A stretch of DNA of 64,000 nt from Sphingobium nicotianae. GTDB lineage: Bacteria; Pseudomonadota; Alphaproteobacteria; Sphingomonadales; Sphingomonadaceae. Position 1 is the stretch's first letter, and the number at the start of each line of letters is the position of its first letter. Under the pieces are notes generated by a model. The model ran no database searches. It was given only the letters and a program-made list of their open reading frames with translations, and had not been told where the DNA came from. Of the stretch, positions 18,406-27,610 are shown in pieces. Position numbers and translations under genes: made by a program. The stretch spans positions 124,001 to 188,000 of the forward strand of contig NZ_JAHGAW010000006.1 of the NCBI RefSeq assembly GCF_018603885.1, written 5' to 3'.

Positions 18406-18446
18406 CATAACATGATAAATATAATTCCGGGAGATGACCGAGTCAA
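18406..18446 (-). promoter_or_regulatory. Promoter with TTATCATGTTA operator for cupin-aldolase operon
   Basis: Reading the minus strand: -35 TTGACT (18446-18441), 17-bp spacer, -10 TATATT (18423-18418), then operator TTATCATGTTATG (18418-18406). It has the same layout and spacing as the promoters at 8811, 24397 and 45734. The cupin start is about 60 bp downstream. Confidence 0.8.
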
Positions 18447-18504
18447 CGAGACATCGTTCCGCTCTATGACACAGTGTTACGAAAAATCGCAAGCCTGTCG
18501 AGGA

Positions 18505-19536
18505 TCAGCCCGGCAACGGCGGCAGGCCGATCAGCCAGGCGGGATTCTTGCGGAACATGAGGTCGAGGTCGGCGTCGGTGAAGCCCGCCTTGCGCAATTC
18601 GCGAATCGCCAGCACCAGCGCGTCAGGGTGATTATAGCCCGGCAGGCCGGCATCCGATGAGACGAAGACATGGGCCGGGCCGACCGCGCGGATCATCTTG
18701 ATCGTGCTGTCGCGCAGCGCGGGGGCCATCAGCTCGCTCGCCACGACCTCGGCATAGGCGCCCATCGCGGTGACCTGCTTGAGCTGTTCGATCGTCGGAT
18801 CGGTGAACTGCGGCCCGAGCCCCGGATGGGTGATGATGATATGCTCGATGCCCTTCTTCCTGGCCTCGGTAACCAGCATCAGCATCTCGGCGGGGAAGAC
18901 ATGGCCGGTGGCAAGCGTCAGCTTGTGCTGGGCGATCAGGTCCAGCACCTCATTCACTTCGGGGATCAGCTTGCCGTCCCTGGAGGTGCGCACGAAGCGG
19001 CGCGTCTCGTGCGGGTAGGTCACCTCATGCTCGGAGTCGTGCGTGGGGAACCAGACGATCTTGGCGTAGCCGCCCTGGACGTCGACGAAATAGCGGATCG
19101 CCTGCGGATTGATGCCGCCGACCGTGGTGTTGAGCGCGATGCCGCCGAACGCTTCCAGGCCATCGGCACCGGCATATTTGCGCACGAGAAAGGCCGTGCT
19201 GGCCGATTCCGACCAGTGGTTCTTGAAGACGAGGCCGCGCATGCCGCTTTCCTTGGCGCGGCGGGCGATCTCGAAGGCGTCGCGCTGCCGCTCGTAGGAA
19301 TCGGGTCCGAAATGCGCATGCAGGTCGATCGCGCCCTTGATGATCGGGTCTGTCAGATGCTGGTCCGGCTGCGGGTGGAAGGTCATGGTCTTGTATGCCT
19401 CCCATGCCGTCTCGCCCTTGTTCTTGAGCTCAGGGGAGGGGGGCGACCGGTCGACGCCCTGCGCCACGGCGCTGGTGGGCACCGCCGTCGCCATTGCCAG
19501 GCAGGACAGCCCGAGCAGAATTTTCTTCGAGATCAT
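18505..19536 (-). CDS. Exported DUF6282-like amidohydrolase
   Basis: Predicted periplasmic metal-dependent hydrolase of about 343 aa. A signal peptide (MISKKILLGLSCLAMATAV to the AVAQ cleavage site) precedes the catalytic part. The metal motif is DLHAHFGPD, with further His in THDSEHE, TGHVFP and THPGLG, and a late Asp in SSDAG. I prefer ATG 19536, behind TGAGGAAC; the frame stays open to 19575. It sits alone between the cupin promoter and the SnoaL pair. The substrate is unknown. Confidence 0.72.
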   Translation of the reverse strand: MISKKILLGLSCLAMATAVPTSAVAQGVDRSPPSPELKNKGETAWEAYKTMTFHPQPDQHLTDPIIKGAIDLHAHFGPDSYERQRDAFEIARRAKESGMRGLVFKNHWSESASTAFLVRKYAGADGLEAFGGIALNTTVGGINPQAIRYFVDVQGGYAKIVWFPTHDSEHEVTYPHETRRFVRTSRDGKLIPEVNEVLDLIAQHKLTLATGHVFPAEMLMLVTEARKKGIEHIIITHPGLGPQFTDPTIEQLKQVTAMGAYAEVVASELMAPALRDSTIKMIRAVGPAHVFVSSDAGLPGYNHPDALVLAIRELRKAGFTDADLDLMFRKNPAWLIGLPPLPG

Positions 19537-19627
19537 ATGATTGTTCCTCATCCCAAGACTCATTTCGATCCTCATAACCGGAGGCAGTCACGCGCCGCTA
19601 TGCCGGTCTCGCAACCAGCATATCCCA

Positions 19628-20113
19628 TCACCAGCAGGGATTTTCCGGCGGCGAGGTGCTGCTGATCTCGTTGATGACGTTGCGGCGTGAGAAGCGCCAG
19701 CCCTGGGGCGTGCGGACGAGATCATCCTCATAATAGCCATAGCCGGCGAGATAGGGCCAGCGCGGCTGATTGTCGTTGTTGAGGTCGAACCAGTAAGCGA
19801 CGGCATGAGCTTTATCGCCGTCGATCCTGATGACCTGATTGGTCACGAAATGCCGCAGGTGAGCGGGCTTGGTCGGCGCGGAGGCGTCGGCGAGCTTGCC
19901 GAAGAACTGGCCGACGCGGGTGATCATCTCGCGGATCTGATCGTGGCCCTTCGCATAGCCCTCGGGAAACACCAACTCGCCGTCCTCGGTGAAGGTGTCG
20001 ACATAGACCTGGGCGTCATACCAGTCGATCGCGTACATGTAGCGGCTCTGCAACTCGGCGATCTCGATCTTGTCGATCGCCTCCTGGACGGCCTTGGGAA
20101 GTGCTGTGCTCAT
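19628..20113 (-). CDS. SnoaL/NTF2-like protein
   Basis: Small alpha+beta cone-fold protein of 161 aa. It has the typical opening ELQSRYMYAIDWYDAQVYVD, mid motif RHFVTNQVIRIDGDKA and closing WRFSRRNVI. Such proteins act as hydratases, isomerases, dehydratases or cyclases in aromatic, steroid and polyketide metabolism. It is paralogous to the gene at 20273; both end in SPPENPCW, and the DNA at the two 3' ends is nearly identical. ATG 20113 is chosen because GGAGAGG lies just upstream. A degenerate operator (20171-20184) is about 60 bp before it. Confidence 0.8.
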   Translation of the reverse strand: MSTALPKAVQEAIDKIEIAELQSRYMYAIDWYDAQVYVDTFTEDGELVFPEGYAKGHDQIREMITRVGQFFGKLADASAPTKPAHLRHFVTNQVIRIDGDKAHAVAYWFDLNNDNQPRWPYLAGYGYYEDDLVRTPQGWRFSRRNVINEISSTSPPENPCW

Positions 20114-20170
20114 CTGCCTCTCCATGCCGGCGCCGTGCGCCCGAACTGCCGGTGCGCATCCGCCGAACTA

Positions 20171-20184
20171 GTTAACATGTTCAC
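20171..20184 (-). promoter_or_regulatory. Degenerate regulon operator GTTAACATGTTCAC
   Basis: This near-palindrome (GAACATGTTAAC on the minus strand) shares the CATGTTA core with the six strong operators and lies 58 bp before the SnoaL gene at 20113. No clear -35/-10 pair at canonical spacing was found around it, so it is a weaker candidate. Confidence 0.4.
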
Positions 20185-20272
20185 CGTGCTATAACTTGCA
20201 TCCGCGCGCAATAGTTGAACGAAACGGCGGGAAATGCGGCACGGACGGGAGTCCCCGCGCGCGTCCTGCGGA

Positions 20273-20767
20273 TCACCAGCAGGGATTTTCCGGCGGCGAC
20301 TCTCCGGTCATCTCGTTGAAGATCTTGCGGTGGGTGAAGAGCCAGCCGTCGCCATCGCGCACGAGCTCGTCTTCATAATAACCGTAGGCCTGGACATAGG
20401 GCCAGCGCTGCAGATTGTCGTTGTTATAGTCGAACCAGTAGCAGCGTGCCGTGGCGCGATCGCCGTCGATCTTCACGACCGCATTGCTGATGAAATGCCG
20501 CTTGTGCGCCATCTTGGTCGGTGCCGAGGCCGCGCCGCCGCGTCGATACATGTCGCCCAGCCCGGCGCTGACGGCATGGATCGCCGCGCGGCCCTCGGCG
20601 CGGCCTTCCGGCCATTCGAGAATGCCATCCTCGGTGAACAGCGCGGCGTAGATGTCCGCATCATACCAGTCGAGCGCGAACATGTAGCGGCTCTGCATTT
20701 CGCGGATCTCGATCGTGTCGATCATGTCCCGCGTGGCCCGGTCAATAGTGTCGATCGTGTCGCTCAT
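20273..20767 (-). CDS. SnoaL/NTF2-like protein
   Basis: A 164-aa paralogue of the 19628 gene with the same block order: EMQSRYMFALDWYDADIYAA, KRHFISNAVVKIDGDRA, WPYVQAYGYYEDELV, SPPENPCW. The conserved Tyr/Asp/His positions of this family are plausible catalytic residues but the reaction is unknown. Start ATG 20767 follows GGAGAAC. It is 13 bp downstream of the HSL esterase at 20781 on the same strand, so it belongs to the esterase transcript. Confidence 0.8.
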   Translation of the reverse strand: MSDTIDTIDRATRDMIDTIEIREMQSRYMFALDWYDADIYAALFTEDGILEWPEGRAEGRAAIHAVSAGLGDMYRRGGAASAPTKMAHKRHFISNAVVKIDGDRATARCYWFDYNNDNLQRWPYVQAYGYYEDELVRDGDGWLFTHRKIFNEMTGESPPENPCW

Positions 20768-20780
20768 CGTCTGTTCTCCT

Positions 20781-21767
20781 CTAGGCCGTCACACGCCGGA
20801 TGAACCGGCCCACCTCGGCCTGCAGCGCGTTGTTCTCCGGCACGTCGCCCGGCCCGAAGCCGCCATGGGGCATCGCTTCCCAGACGTGCAGCTCGGCATC
20901 GATTCCCGCATCGCGCAGCTTGCGATGGATGCGGACCGAGTTGGACAGGAAGAGATCGCGCGTGCCCGACTGGACGAGGGTCGGCGGGAAGCCCTTCGTG
21001 AAGTCGGCGAAGAGCGGCGAGAGATACGGATCGGTGAGATCATGCCCGCCTGCATAGAGCGCGTTGGCATCCGGCAGGCCTTGCTTCAGCACCGTGTCGA
21101 TGTCGGCATTGGTGCGGAACGTGTCGCCGGCCTCGGTCAGGTCGACTTCCGGCGTGAGCAGCACCGCGCCGGCCGGCAGCGGCAGACCCTGGTCGCGGAT
21201 CATCAGGACGGTCGCCGCCGCGATATTGCCCCCTGCCGAGCTGCCGCCGACCACGATGCGGCTGGGGTCGACCGTCTCCAGCAGCGCCTTGTACACGGCG
21301 AGGCAGTCCTGCGGCGCGGCGGGGAAGGGGTGATCGGGCGGCATGCGATAGTCGACCGAGACGGTGTGGATGCCGAGATTGGCCGCCGGGCGCAGGCCGC
21401 CGACCTTGGCGAAGGCATCCGCGCCGACGACGAAGGCGCCGCCGTGGACGAAGAGATAGATCGGTCCGCCTTCTTCCGCGCCATCCAACGGGGCGCAGTC
21501 GTGACACAGGACGCCCGCGATTCTCTTGGTCTCGATCGTCGCCGGGAGGGATGCGAGCAGCGGCGCGGCCATGTTGGCCCAATTGGCGTCGCTATTGGCG
21601 ATGTAGGCGCGCCAGCCCGGCAGGTCGTCCGCCCTGGGCCAGGGCATGCGCGGCGTTGCGGCGCCGTCCGACAGCGCCTTGCGCGCCGCCGGGCTGATCG
21701 TCTCCGGCGGCGGAATGTCGCGCGCATCGATATGGACGGACGTGTAGCTGGGTGTATCGTCGGCCAA
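20781..21767 (-). CDS. HSL-family alpha/beta hydrolase (esterase)
   Basis: Carboxylesterase of about 328 aa in the hormone-sensitive-lipase group. It has the oxyanion motif HGGAF, nucleophile GSSAGG, Asp in SGTRDLFLSN and His in MPHGGF. The best start is TTG 21767, directly after GGAGAGGCTCG. It aligns with the N-terminus of the paralogue at 21790, whereas the longer in-frame ATG lies inside that paralogue. These enzymes hydrolyse short acyl or aryl esters, for example esters made by Baeyer-Villiger oxidation. No signal peptide is seen. Confidence 0.87.
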   Translation of the reverse strand: MADDTPSYTSVHIDARDIPPPETISPAARKALSDGAATPRMPWPRADDLPGWRAYIANSDANWANMAAPLLASLPATIETKRIAGVLCHDCAPLDGAEEGGPIYLFVHGGAFVVGADAFAKVGGLRPAANLGIHTVSVDYRMPPDHPFPAAPQDCLAVYKALLETVDPSRIVVGGSSAGGNIAAATVLMIRDQGLPLPAGAVLLTPEVDLTEAGDTFRTNADIDTVLKQGLPDANALYAGGHDLTDPYLSPLFADFTKGFPPTLVQSGTRDLFLSNSVRIHRKLRDAGIDAELHVWEAMPHGGFGPGDVPENNALQAEVGRFIRRVTA

Positions 21768-21789
21768 CGAGCCTCTCCTCTTTATCTGT

Positions 21790-22785
21790 CTACGTCGTGA
21801 CGCGGCGGATGAAGCGCGCCACCTCGGCGAGTATCTCGGCATTTTCCGGCGCGTCGCCCAGAAATTCCCCATGCGGCATGGCTTCCCACACATGCAGTTG
21901 CGCGTCGATCCCCGCGTCGCGCAGCTTGCGATGGACGATCACGCTGTTCGACAGGAACAGATCGCGCGTGCCCGACTGGACGAGGGTCGGCGGGAAGCCC
22001 TTCGTGAAATCGGCGAAGATCGGAGAGAGATAGGGATCGGTCAGGTCGTGCCCATTGGCATAGGCGGCGTTGGCCTCGGGCAGGCCGGCCTTGAGAATGA
22101 CGTCCAGATCCTCGTTGGTGCGGAAGGTGTCGCCCGCTTCGGTGAGGTCGATCTCCGGCGTCAGCAGGATTGCGCCGGCCGGTAGCGGCAGGCCCCGGTC
22201 GCGGGCCATCAGGATGGTTGCGGCGGCGATGTTGCCGCCCGCCGATGTGCCGCCGATGACGACGCGCTTGGGGTCGATCGCCTCGATCAGCGCCAGATAG
22301 ACGGCGAGGCAGTCCTGCGGAGCGGCGGGGAAGGGGTTGTCCGGTGCCATGCGATAGTCGACGGAGACGACACGCGCGCCGGTCGCGCCCGCGTTGCGCA
22401 CGCCGAGCGCCTTGGCATAAGGTCCGCCGCCGACGACGAAGGCGCCGCCGTGGATGAAGAGATAGACCGGGCCGTCCGCCGCCACGCCGCCGGTCGGGAG
22501 GCAATCGAAGCAGGGGACGCCGGCAATCTCCTTCGCTTCGAACGTCGCGACGCCGCTCGCCAGGATCGGCGCGCCCTGCGCCTCCCACATCGCATCGACC
22601 GCGGCGCGCTGCCGCAGCCAGGCTTCCTTGTCGTCCCAGGCGGGGCGGGGCCGGCGCGGGAAGGCAGCGCCGTCGGCGAGGCCCTTTTGCGCGATCGCGC
22701 TGATCGTCGCGGGTGGCGCGATATCGCGCGCGCTCAGATGGACGGGCGTGTAGCTGATCGTCTTTTCGGCCGGCTGACTGCTCAT
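21790..22785 (-). CDS. HSL-family alpha/beta hydrolase (esterase), tandem paralogue
   Basis: A 331-aa esterase with HGGAF, GTSAGG, SGTRDLFLSN and MPHGEF. It is clearly paralogous to its downstream neighbour over the full length, including N-terminal SYTPVHLSARDI against SYTSVHIDARDI. Start ATG 22785 follows GAGAGGGAAG. Tandem duplication suggests dosage or substrate diversification. Ester products of the BVMOs at 31685 or 37275 are reasonable candidates; that is inference. Confidence 0.87.
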   Translation of the reverse strand: MSSQPAEKTISYTPVHLSARDIAPPATISAIAQKGLADGAAFPRRPRPAWDDKEAWLRQRAAVDAMWEAQGAPILASGVATFEAKEIAGVPCFDCLPTGGVAADGPVYLFIHGGAFVVGGGPYAKALGVRNAGATGARVVSVDYRMAPDNPFPAAPQDCLAVYLALIEAIDPKRVVIGGTSAGGNIAAATILMARDRGLPLPAGAILLTPEIDLTEAGDTFRTNEDLDVILKAGLPEANAAYANGHDLTDPYLSPIFADFTKGFPPTLVQSGTRDLFLSNSVIVHRKLRDAGIDAQLHVWEAMPHGEFLGDAPENAEILAEVARFIRRVTT

Positions 22786-22835
22786 TCTTCTTCCCTCTCG
22801 CGCCGACCGGCGCTCGTCATGTTCCGTCTTCGGCG

Positions 22836-24017
22836 TCAGCGCGCCGGCCCCTCCAGGAGGCCCGGCGACTTGAGGTCGATCGCATACACATCGTCGCAGG
22901 CTGTGATGTAGAGCGTCTTTGCGTCATCTCCGCCAAAGGCCATGGCGGAGGCGCAGATCAGCTTCGTCGGCTCCCTGTTGCCGACGGTCGGCATGTGGAG
23001 CAGGCCGAGCAGCTTGCCGGTCGGATCGGTGATGCGCACGATGCCCGGCATCGGCCCGGTCGAATAAAGATTGCCCTTCGCGTCGGTCTTCATCCCGTCG
23101 CCGATGCCCGGCCCCTGCGTGAAGAGTGTGCCCGGGCCGACGCTGCCGTCCGCCTTGACCGGATAGCGCATGATCTTCGGCGTGGCGCTCATCGTTCCGG
23201 CCGAAAGATAGAGATATTTGTCGTCCGGCGAGAGCGCGATGCCGTTGGGCTCGGAGCCCAGCTCGTCGCGGCTGACGACCTGCGTGACCTTGCCGTCCTT
23301 CCACATCCAGACCGCGTTGGGCATCTGCGCCAGCCCGCCATTGATGCCACCGCGCAGGCCGACATCCGAATCGGTGAAGTAGATCGCGCCGTTCGCGGCG
23401 ATGGCGACATCGTTCGGCCCGTTGAAGCGCTTGCCGTCGGCCTTGTCGGCCAGCACGGTGCGCGTGCCGTCCGGCTCCAGCCGCTTGAGCGCGCGATCCT
23501 GCCCGGCGCACCAGATCAGCCGACCTTGATGATCGATGCCCGTGCAGTTCGGCCCGATCAGGATCAGATGGAGCCGCGCGAAGGACGCGAGCTTGCCGTC
23601 ATGCGCGAAATCGCTGCCGCTATAGCCGGCCGTATCGAGCGCGACCGACACCTCGCCCGCCGGCGATACCTTATAGACCACATTGCCGATGATGCTGCTG
23701 ACGAGGAGATGGCCGGGGACGCCGCCATGCCCCCTGACCCAGACTGGTCCATCGGCAAAGCCGAAGCCGGACGCGATGGTCCGCAGGGTTGCGTCCGGCG
23801 CGATAAGGGCGTCGAGCGCGGGGTCGGCGCGCTCGATCCGGAATGGCTGCGGTGTCGCGCTGGGCGGTGCGGGTTGCGCATCGGCGCCGCAAAAGGCGAT
23901 GGCGGCCGAGAGCATGGCGCAGGCCATTGCCCACCGGCCGGGGCGGGCGATGCGATTCGGAGGATCAGAAGGTGCCGGCGCACCGGTCGATCGCGCCATG
24001 CCGGGCTGCTCTCTCAT
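22836..24017 (-). CDS. Exported SMP-30/gluconolactonase-like beta-propeller protein
   Basis: A 393-aa protein with a signal segment (RWAMACAMLSAAIAFCGADA). Propeller motifs include FADGPVWVRG, NGPNDVAIAANGAIYFTDSD, SEPNGIALSPDDKYLYLSAG and GIGDGMKTDAKGNLYSTGP. The Asn-Asp pairs in these motifs are the calcium and catalytic ligands of SMP-30 lactonases. A periplasmic lactonase role is likely. Start ATG 24017 follows GAGGAGCGAG. Its own promoter at 24113-24079 has a diverged regulon operator. Confidence 0.85.
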   Translation of the reverse strand: MREQPGMARSTGAPAPSDPPNRIARPGRWAMACAMLSAAIAFCGADAQPAPPSATPQPFRIERADPALDALIAPDATLRTIASGFGFADGPVWVRGHGGVPGHLLVSSIIGNVVYKVSPAGEVSVALDTAGYSGSDFAHDGKLASFARLHLILIGPNCTGIDHQGRLIWCAGQDRALKRLEPDGTRTVLADKADGKRFNGPNDVAIAANGAIYFTDSDVGLRGGINGGLAQMPNAVWMWKDGKVTQVVSRDELGSEPNGIALSPDDKYLYLSAGTMSATPKIMRYPVKADGSVGPGTLFTQGPGIGDGMKTDAKGNLYSTGPMPGIVRITDPTGKLLGLLHMPTVGNREPTKLICASAMAFGGDDAKTLYITACDDVYAIDLKSPGLLEGPAR

Positions 24018-24078
24018 CTCGCTCCTCGCCCAAAATCGGATCCGTACCTTCGTGGGACCCGGAAATCATCTGTCTCTA

Positions 24079-24113
24079 ATTAATATGTTAAATATAGTTG
24101 GAACGGATCGCAA
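24079..24113 (-). promoter_or_regulatory. Promoter with diverged operator for the SMP-30-like gene
   Basis: On the minus strand: TTGCGA (24113-24108), 17 bp, then TAACAT (24090-24085) inside the near-palindrome TTAACATATTAATTA. Position and spacing match the strong regulon promoters, but the core is TTAATATGTTA rather than TTATCATGTTA. It is plausible as a weaker member of the same set. Confidence 0.45.
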
Positions 24114-24396
24114 CCGGGCATGGGCAGGGCAGGCGAGAGAGGTTCGATTTGCGCCTTCAGGTCGCAAAACAGGGTATCGCGAGCCGACACAATGCGCGCG
24201 ACCATCCGCGAAGATCATGATATCCTGACTGAACTCTACATGAATGTTGCAGAAATTGCCGGCGAGCCGGTCCGAATCGGCCACGGATTCGGCTTCCGGC
24301 ATCGACAAAATGCCCCGAATCCGGCCGCCTCGGCTATCGAACTGTGACATTATTTCCGCATCGGGCCGGTTTAACTTCCGATCATGCGATCGTCCG
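24114..24396. other. Intergenic stretch with nothing convincing
   Basis: This is the middle of the 544-bp gap between the divergent SMP-30-like and TonB receptor genes. A 75-codon open frame (24120-24347) has no ribosome site and a composition unlike a real protein. No hairpin terminator, RNA gene or repeat was recognised. Confidence 0.5.
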
Positions 24397-24435
24397 TTGA
24401 CAGGGTTTTTCCAGATATATACTTATCATGTTATG
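24397..24435 (+). promoter_or_regulatory. Promoter with TTATCATGTTA operator for the TonB receptor
   Basis: TTGACA (24397-24402), 17 bp, TACTTA (24420-24425), overlapping operator CTTATCATGTTATG (24422-24435) followed by TTTTGTGG. It is nearly identical to the MFS promoter at 8811-8851, including TTGACAGGG and TTTTGYGG. The receptor start is about 125 bp downstream. Confidence 0.82.
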
Positions 24436-24561
24436 TTTTGTGGCAAAGCTGCAGGGCATGTGACGCCGGAGCGCCACGTGAGATGGCCCCATTTTTTGAC
24501 ATTATGAACGCAGCGAAAAACTGACGAGGAGTAGGACATGATACAAAGGGGAGGAACAGGT

Positions 24562-27132
24562 ATGTCGGCAGGAAAGGGCCGGCGCTTGCTCGCCGGAAGC
24601 TGCCTGGCGGCGTTGGCCGCATTTGCGCAGCCGGCATTCGCGCAGAACGCGGCGACGCCACAGACCGGAGCAGCGCCTCAGGATAGCGCCGCGACGACGG
24701 ATGATCAGGGCATCACCGACATCGTCGTCACTGCGCGTTATGTTTCGGAAAATGTTCAGGACACGCCGATCGCGATCACCGCGCAGACCAGCACGCAGCT
24801 GCAGGCCGCGAACGTGACGCAGCTCAGCACGCTCGGCGCGGTCGTGCCGAACCTGTTCACCATGCCGGGTGACTCGCAGTCGGCCGGTACGCCGGTCATC
24901 GGCATGCGCGGCGTGACGCAGGGGTCGACCTCGAGCCTCGCGGTTCCGCCGGCGCTCGCTATCTATACCGACGACATCTATCACTCGACGACGGCCGGCT
25001 CGGAGCTGGACTTCACCGACATCGACCATATCGAGGTCAATCGCGGTCCGCAGAGCACGCTGTCGGGCAACGCCTCGATCGCCGGTTCGATCAAGCTTTA
25101 TACCGTTGATCCCAAGGGCGACGGCTCGGGCTATCTGCAGGTCGTCGGCGGCTCGTACAAGAAGCTCGGCATCAGCGGTGCCCTGGATCTCGGCCTGACC
25201 AGCAACCTGTCCATGCGCGTCTCGGGCAATTTCGAGCGTCAGGACGGCTATGGCAACCGCCTCGACTTCTCCTGCATGATGGATAAGCTCGGCACGCCCC
25301 AGTACAAGGGCACGCTGCCCTACTTCCAGCCGGACTCGCGTAATCGGGATTGCATCATCGGCCATCTCGGCGGCGGCACCAAGGCCGTCGGCCAGGTGAA
25401 GCTGCTGTGGAAGCCCACCGACAAGATCAGCTGGCTGGTCACCGCGCGTCACCGCGAGGAAGATCTGGAAGAAACGCCGGAAGTCGCGCTCTTCTACCAG
25501 ACGGCCTGTGCCGCCGCGACGACGGTCAATCCCTCGCAGGGCATCTTCATCGCCACCCCGGCGATCGGCCCGGCGGGTTGCACACCCTCGACGGCCAGCG
25601 CCGCCGCGGTTCACCGTGCGGCCTACAACACGTTCGGCATCACCAGCGGCTCGTGGTTCATCACGCCGCAGCGCAATGGCGGCATCTACGATACCTATGC
25701 CACCAACTGCCGTCCGCTACTGAACCTGCAGGGCGGCGGCTTCCCGGCCGGCTATCCGACGGGCTACTGCTACGACCAGGGCAAGACCGCGCACCACACC
25801 CTGCTCTCGTCCAAGCTGAACTGGGAGCTGACCGACGACATCAACCTGACCTGGATCGGCGGCTACACCAACTATGGCAACGAGTTCACCCAGAATGGTG
25901 ACCAGTCGCCGCTCGGTTATGTGGTCACGCACTTCGTCAACACCGACAAGCAATATTCGAGCGAGGCCCGCCTCGACGGCAAGCTGTTCGACGGCAAGCT
26001 GCAGTGGGTCGTGGGCGGCTTCTGGCTGAAGATGAACGGCTACCAGAAGACCCACGTCGATTTCGTGAATATCTTCCAGAACTCGATCATTCACGGCATC
26101 AACAACAGCAAGTCGGCCTTCTTCCACCTCGACTACAACCTGACGGATCGCTGGCGCGTGTCGGGCGGCGCCCGCTACACGGACAGCGAGATCATCATCA
26201 CGATCGACAATCCGCAGGCAGTCTCGGTGCTCGTCCCGGTGACCTCGTCGACCAAGCGGCCTGACTGGCTGATCTCGACCGACTACAAGATCACCGACGA
26301 CATCATGGCCTATGCGTCGGCCGCCTCCGGCTCGCGTCCGCCGGGCCTGACCACGATCACCGGTACGCCGCGTCAGCTTCAGGCGACCTCGGACGAGGAT
26401 CTGATCAGCTACGAGGCGGGCATCAAGGCCGACTGGTTCGATCGCAAGCTGCGCACCAACCTGACGGCTTTCTATATCGACTATCGCAAGCTCTCGACGG
26501 CCGCGACCGGTATCGAATGCCGCAACCAGCCCGGTGCGGTGGCGACCTGGTTCAGCGCGAACCAGAATTCGCCGGAAGCGATCACGATCTGCTCGCAGTT
26601 CCCCGGTGCTCCCAGCCCGATCACCTTCACCCAGAATGTCGGTATTCCGGCCAAGGTGCGGGGCTTCGAGTGGGATATCACGGCGAACCCGGTGCAGGGC
26701 CTGCGCATCGACTGGACGGGCGGCTACAACAGCTATCAGTCCGGCGTGAAGACGCCCAATACCCCCGGCTATCTGTGGCCCGGCAACTATCGCCAGCCGC
26801 AGTGGAACCAGCATGCGGACATCTCGTATGAGATCGAGTCGCCGATCGGTTCGTTCACGCCGCGTCTGGACTGGACCTGGCAGTCGCTCCAGACCTACGA
26901 CACCACGCCGCAGGCGCACGCGCCGGCAGCCAAGCTCACGATCCCGGCTTACTCACTGTTCAATGCGCAGATCGCGTATCGGGCACCGGACCGTGGCTGG
27001 ACCGCGACGCTCGCCGTCACCAACCTGGCCAACAAATGGTATCACTACCAGGTCATGAGCGGCGTCATCAACGATCAGACCCGCGTCGGCGAGCCGCGCG
27101 AGTGGACCCTCACGATCCGCAAGAACTTCTGA
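24562..27132 (+). CDS. TonB-dependent outer-membrane receptor
   Basis: An 856-aa receptor. It has a signal peptide (MSAGKGRRLLAGSCLAALAA, cleavage after AFAQ), a TonB-box-like ITDIVVTAR, a plug domain (about 60-170, with IEVNRGPQSTLSGNASIAGS) and a 22-strand barrel ending in TIRKNF with a terminal Phe. Such receptors import bulky or scarce substrates using TonB energy. ATG 24562 follows AGGGGAGGAAC; ATG 24538, also with a ribosome site (AGGAG), is possible and only lengthens the signal peptide. The regulon promoter makes it the probable outer-membrane entry gate of the pathway. Confidence 0.93.
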   Translation: MSAGKGRRLLAGSCLAALAAFAQPAFAQNAATPQTGAAPQDSAATTDDQGITDIVVTARYVSENVQDTPIAITAQTSTQLQAANVTQLSTLGAVVPNLFTMPGDSQSAGTPVIGMRGVTQGSTSSLAVPPALAIYTDDIYHSTTAGSELDFTDIDHIEVNRGPQSTLSGNASIAGSIKLYTVDPKGDGSGYLQVVGGSYKKLGISGALDLGLTSNLSMRVSGNFERQDGYGNRLDFSCMMDKLGTPQYKGTLPYFQPDSRNRDCIIGHLGGGTKAVGQVKLLWKPTDKISWLVTARHREEDLEETPEVALFYQTACAAATTVNPSQGIFIATPAIGPAGCTPSTASAAAVHRAAYNTFGITSGSWFITPQRNGGIYDTYATNCRPLLNLQGGGFPAGYPTGYCYDQGKTAHHTLLSSKLNWELTDDINLTWIGGYTNYGNEFTQNGDQSPLGYVVTHFVNTDKQYSSEARLDGKLFDGKLQWVVGGFWLKMNGYQKTHVDFVNIFQNSIIHGINNSKSAFFHLDYNLTDRWRVSGGARYTDSEIIITIDNPQAVSVLVPVTSSTKRPDWLISTDYKITDDIMAYASAASGSRPPGLTTITGTPRQLQATSDEDLISYEAGIKADWFDRKLRTNLTAFYIDYRKLSTAATGIECRNQPGAVATWFSANQNSPEAITICSQFPGAPSPITFTQNVGIPAKVRGFEWDITANPVQGLRIDWTGGYNSYQSGVKTPNTPGYLWPGNYRQPQWNQHADISYEIESPIGSFTPRLDWTWQSLQTYDTTPQAHAPAAKLTIPAYSLFNAQIAYRAPDRGWTATLAVTNLANKWYHYQVMSGVINDQTRVGEPREWTLTIRKNF

Positions 27133-27158
27133 CCGGATCATAACCAGCTCTCTCCTGG

Positions 27159-27192
27159 CCCACGGCGCTTCACGGCGCCGTGGGATTTTTTT
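27159..27192 (+). terminator. Intrinsic terminator after the TonB receptor
   Basis: A ten-base-pair stem (CCCACGGCGC / GCGCCGTGGG, closing at 27184) with a short loop is followed by A and seven T, 27 bp after the receptor stop. It is a clear rho-independent form. Confidence 0.85.
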
Positions 27193-27244
27193 GTTGGGGG
27201 CATGGTGGCTCGGCCGGATCTGTCGCGATCACGGGAAAACATCC

Positions 27245-27315
27245 CGTTCGTGTCGAGCGAAGTCGAGACACGCCCGCGCCGCGCTAGCGCGTCTCGACTT
27301 CGCTCGACACGAACG
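27245..27315. repeat. REP-like inverted repeat with 25-bp perfect arms
   Basis: Arms at 27245-27269 and 27291-27315 are perfect reverse complements around a 21-bp spacer. Each arm contains GTCGAGCGAAGTCGAGAC, itself partly palindromic. The same outer end appears at the start of the window. No coding or transposase signal is present. The remainder of the gap to 27610 shows no gene I can support. Confidence 0.8.
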
Positions 27316-27610
27316 GATCGCCCCTCGCTTGAGAGGAGCTCTGGGGGGATTGCCTTCTGGCGATTTCCCTCCCGTGCAGGCAGGGGAGGCGTCAGCGTCG
27401 AGCGCGGTCCGACGCCTCGCTGCCGAAAGTCTGCCGCGCCCGCCTAAACCCCTCCGACCAGTGTGTTACAGGAGTCAACAACTTAAAATCCGCAGAAAAC
27501 CCAGAATGTCGAGTTTTGAGGGCACGCCGCTTGGATTGATTTGGTGCGGGCGAATTGGATCGCACACGTTATCGCGTGACGCTGGAGATGGGCCTTGCCA
27601 TATCACTGAG

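Noticed and set aside
24120..24347. A 75-codon frame in the gap before the TonB receptor
   Set aside because: No ribosome site, no domain, and it ends in front of the receptor promoter without any operon link.
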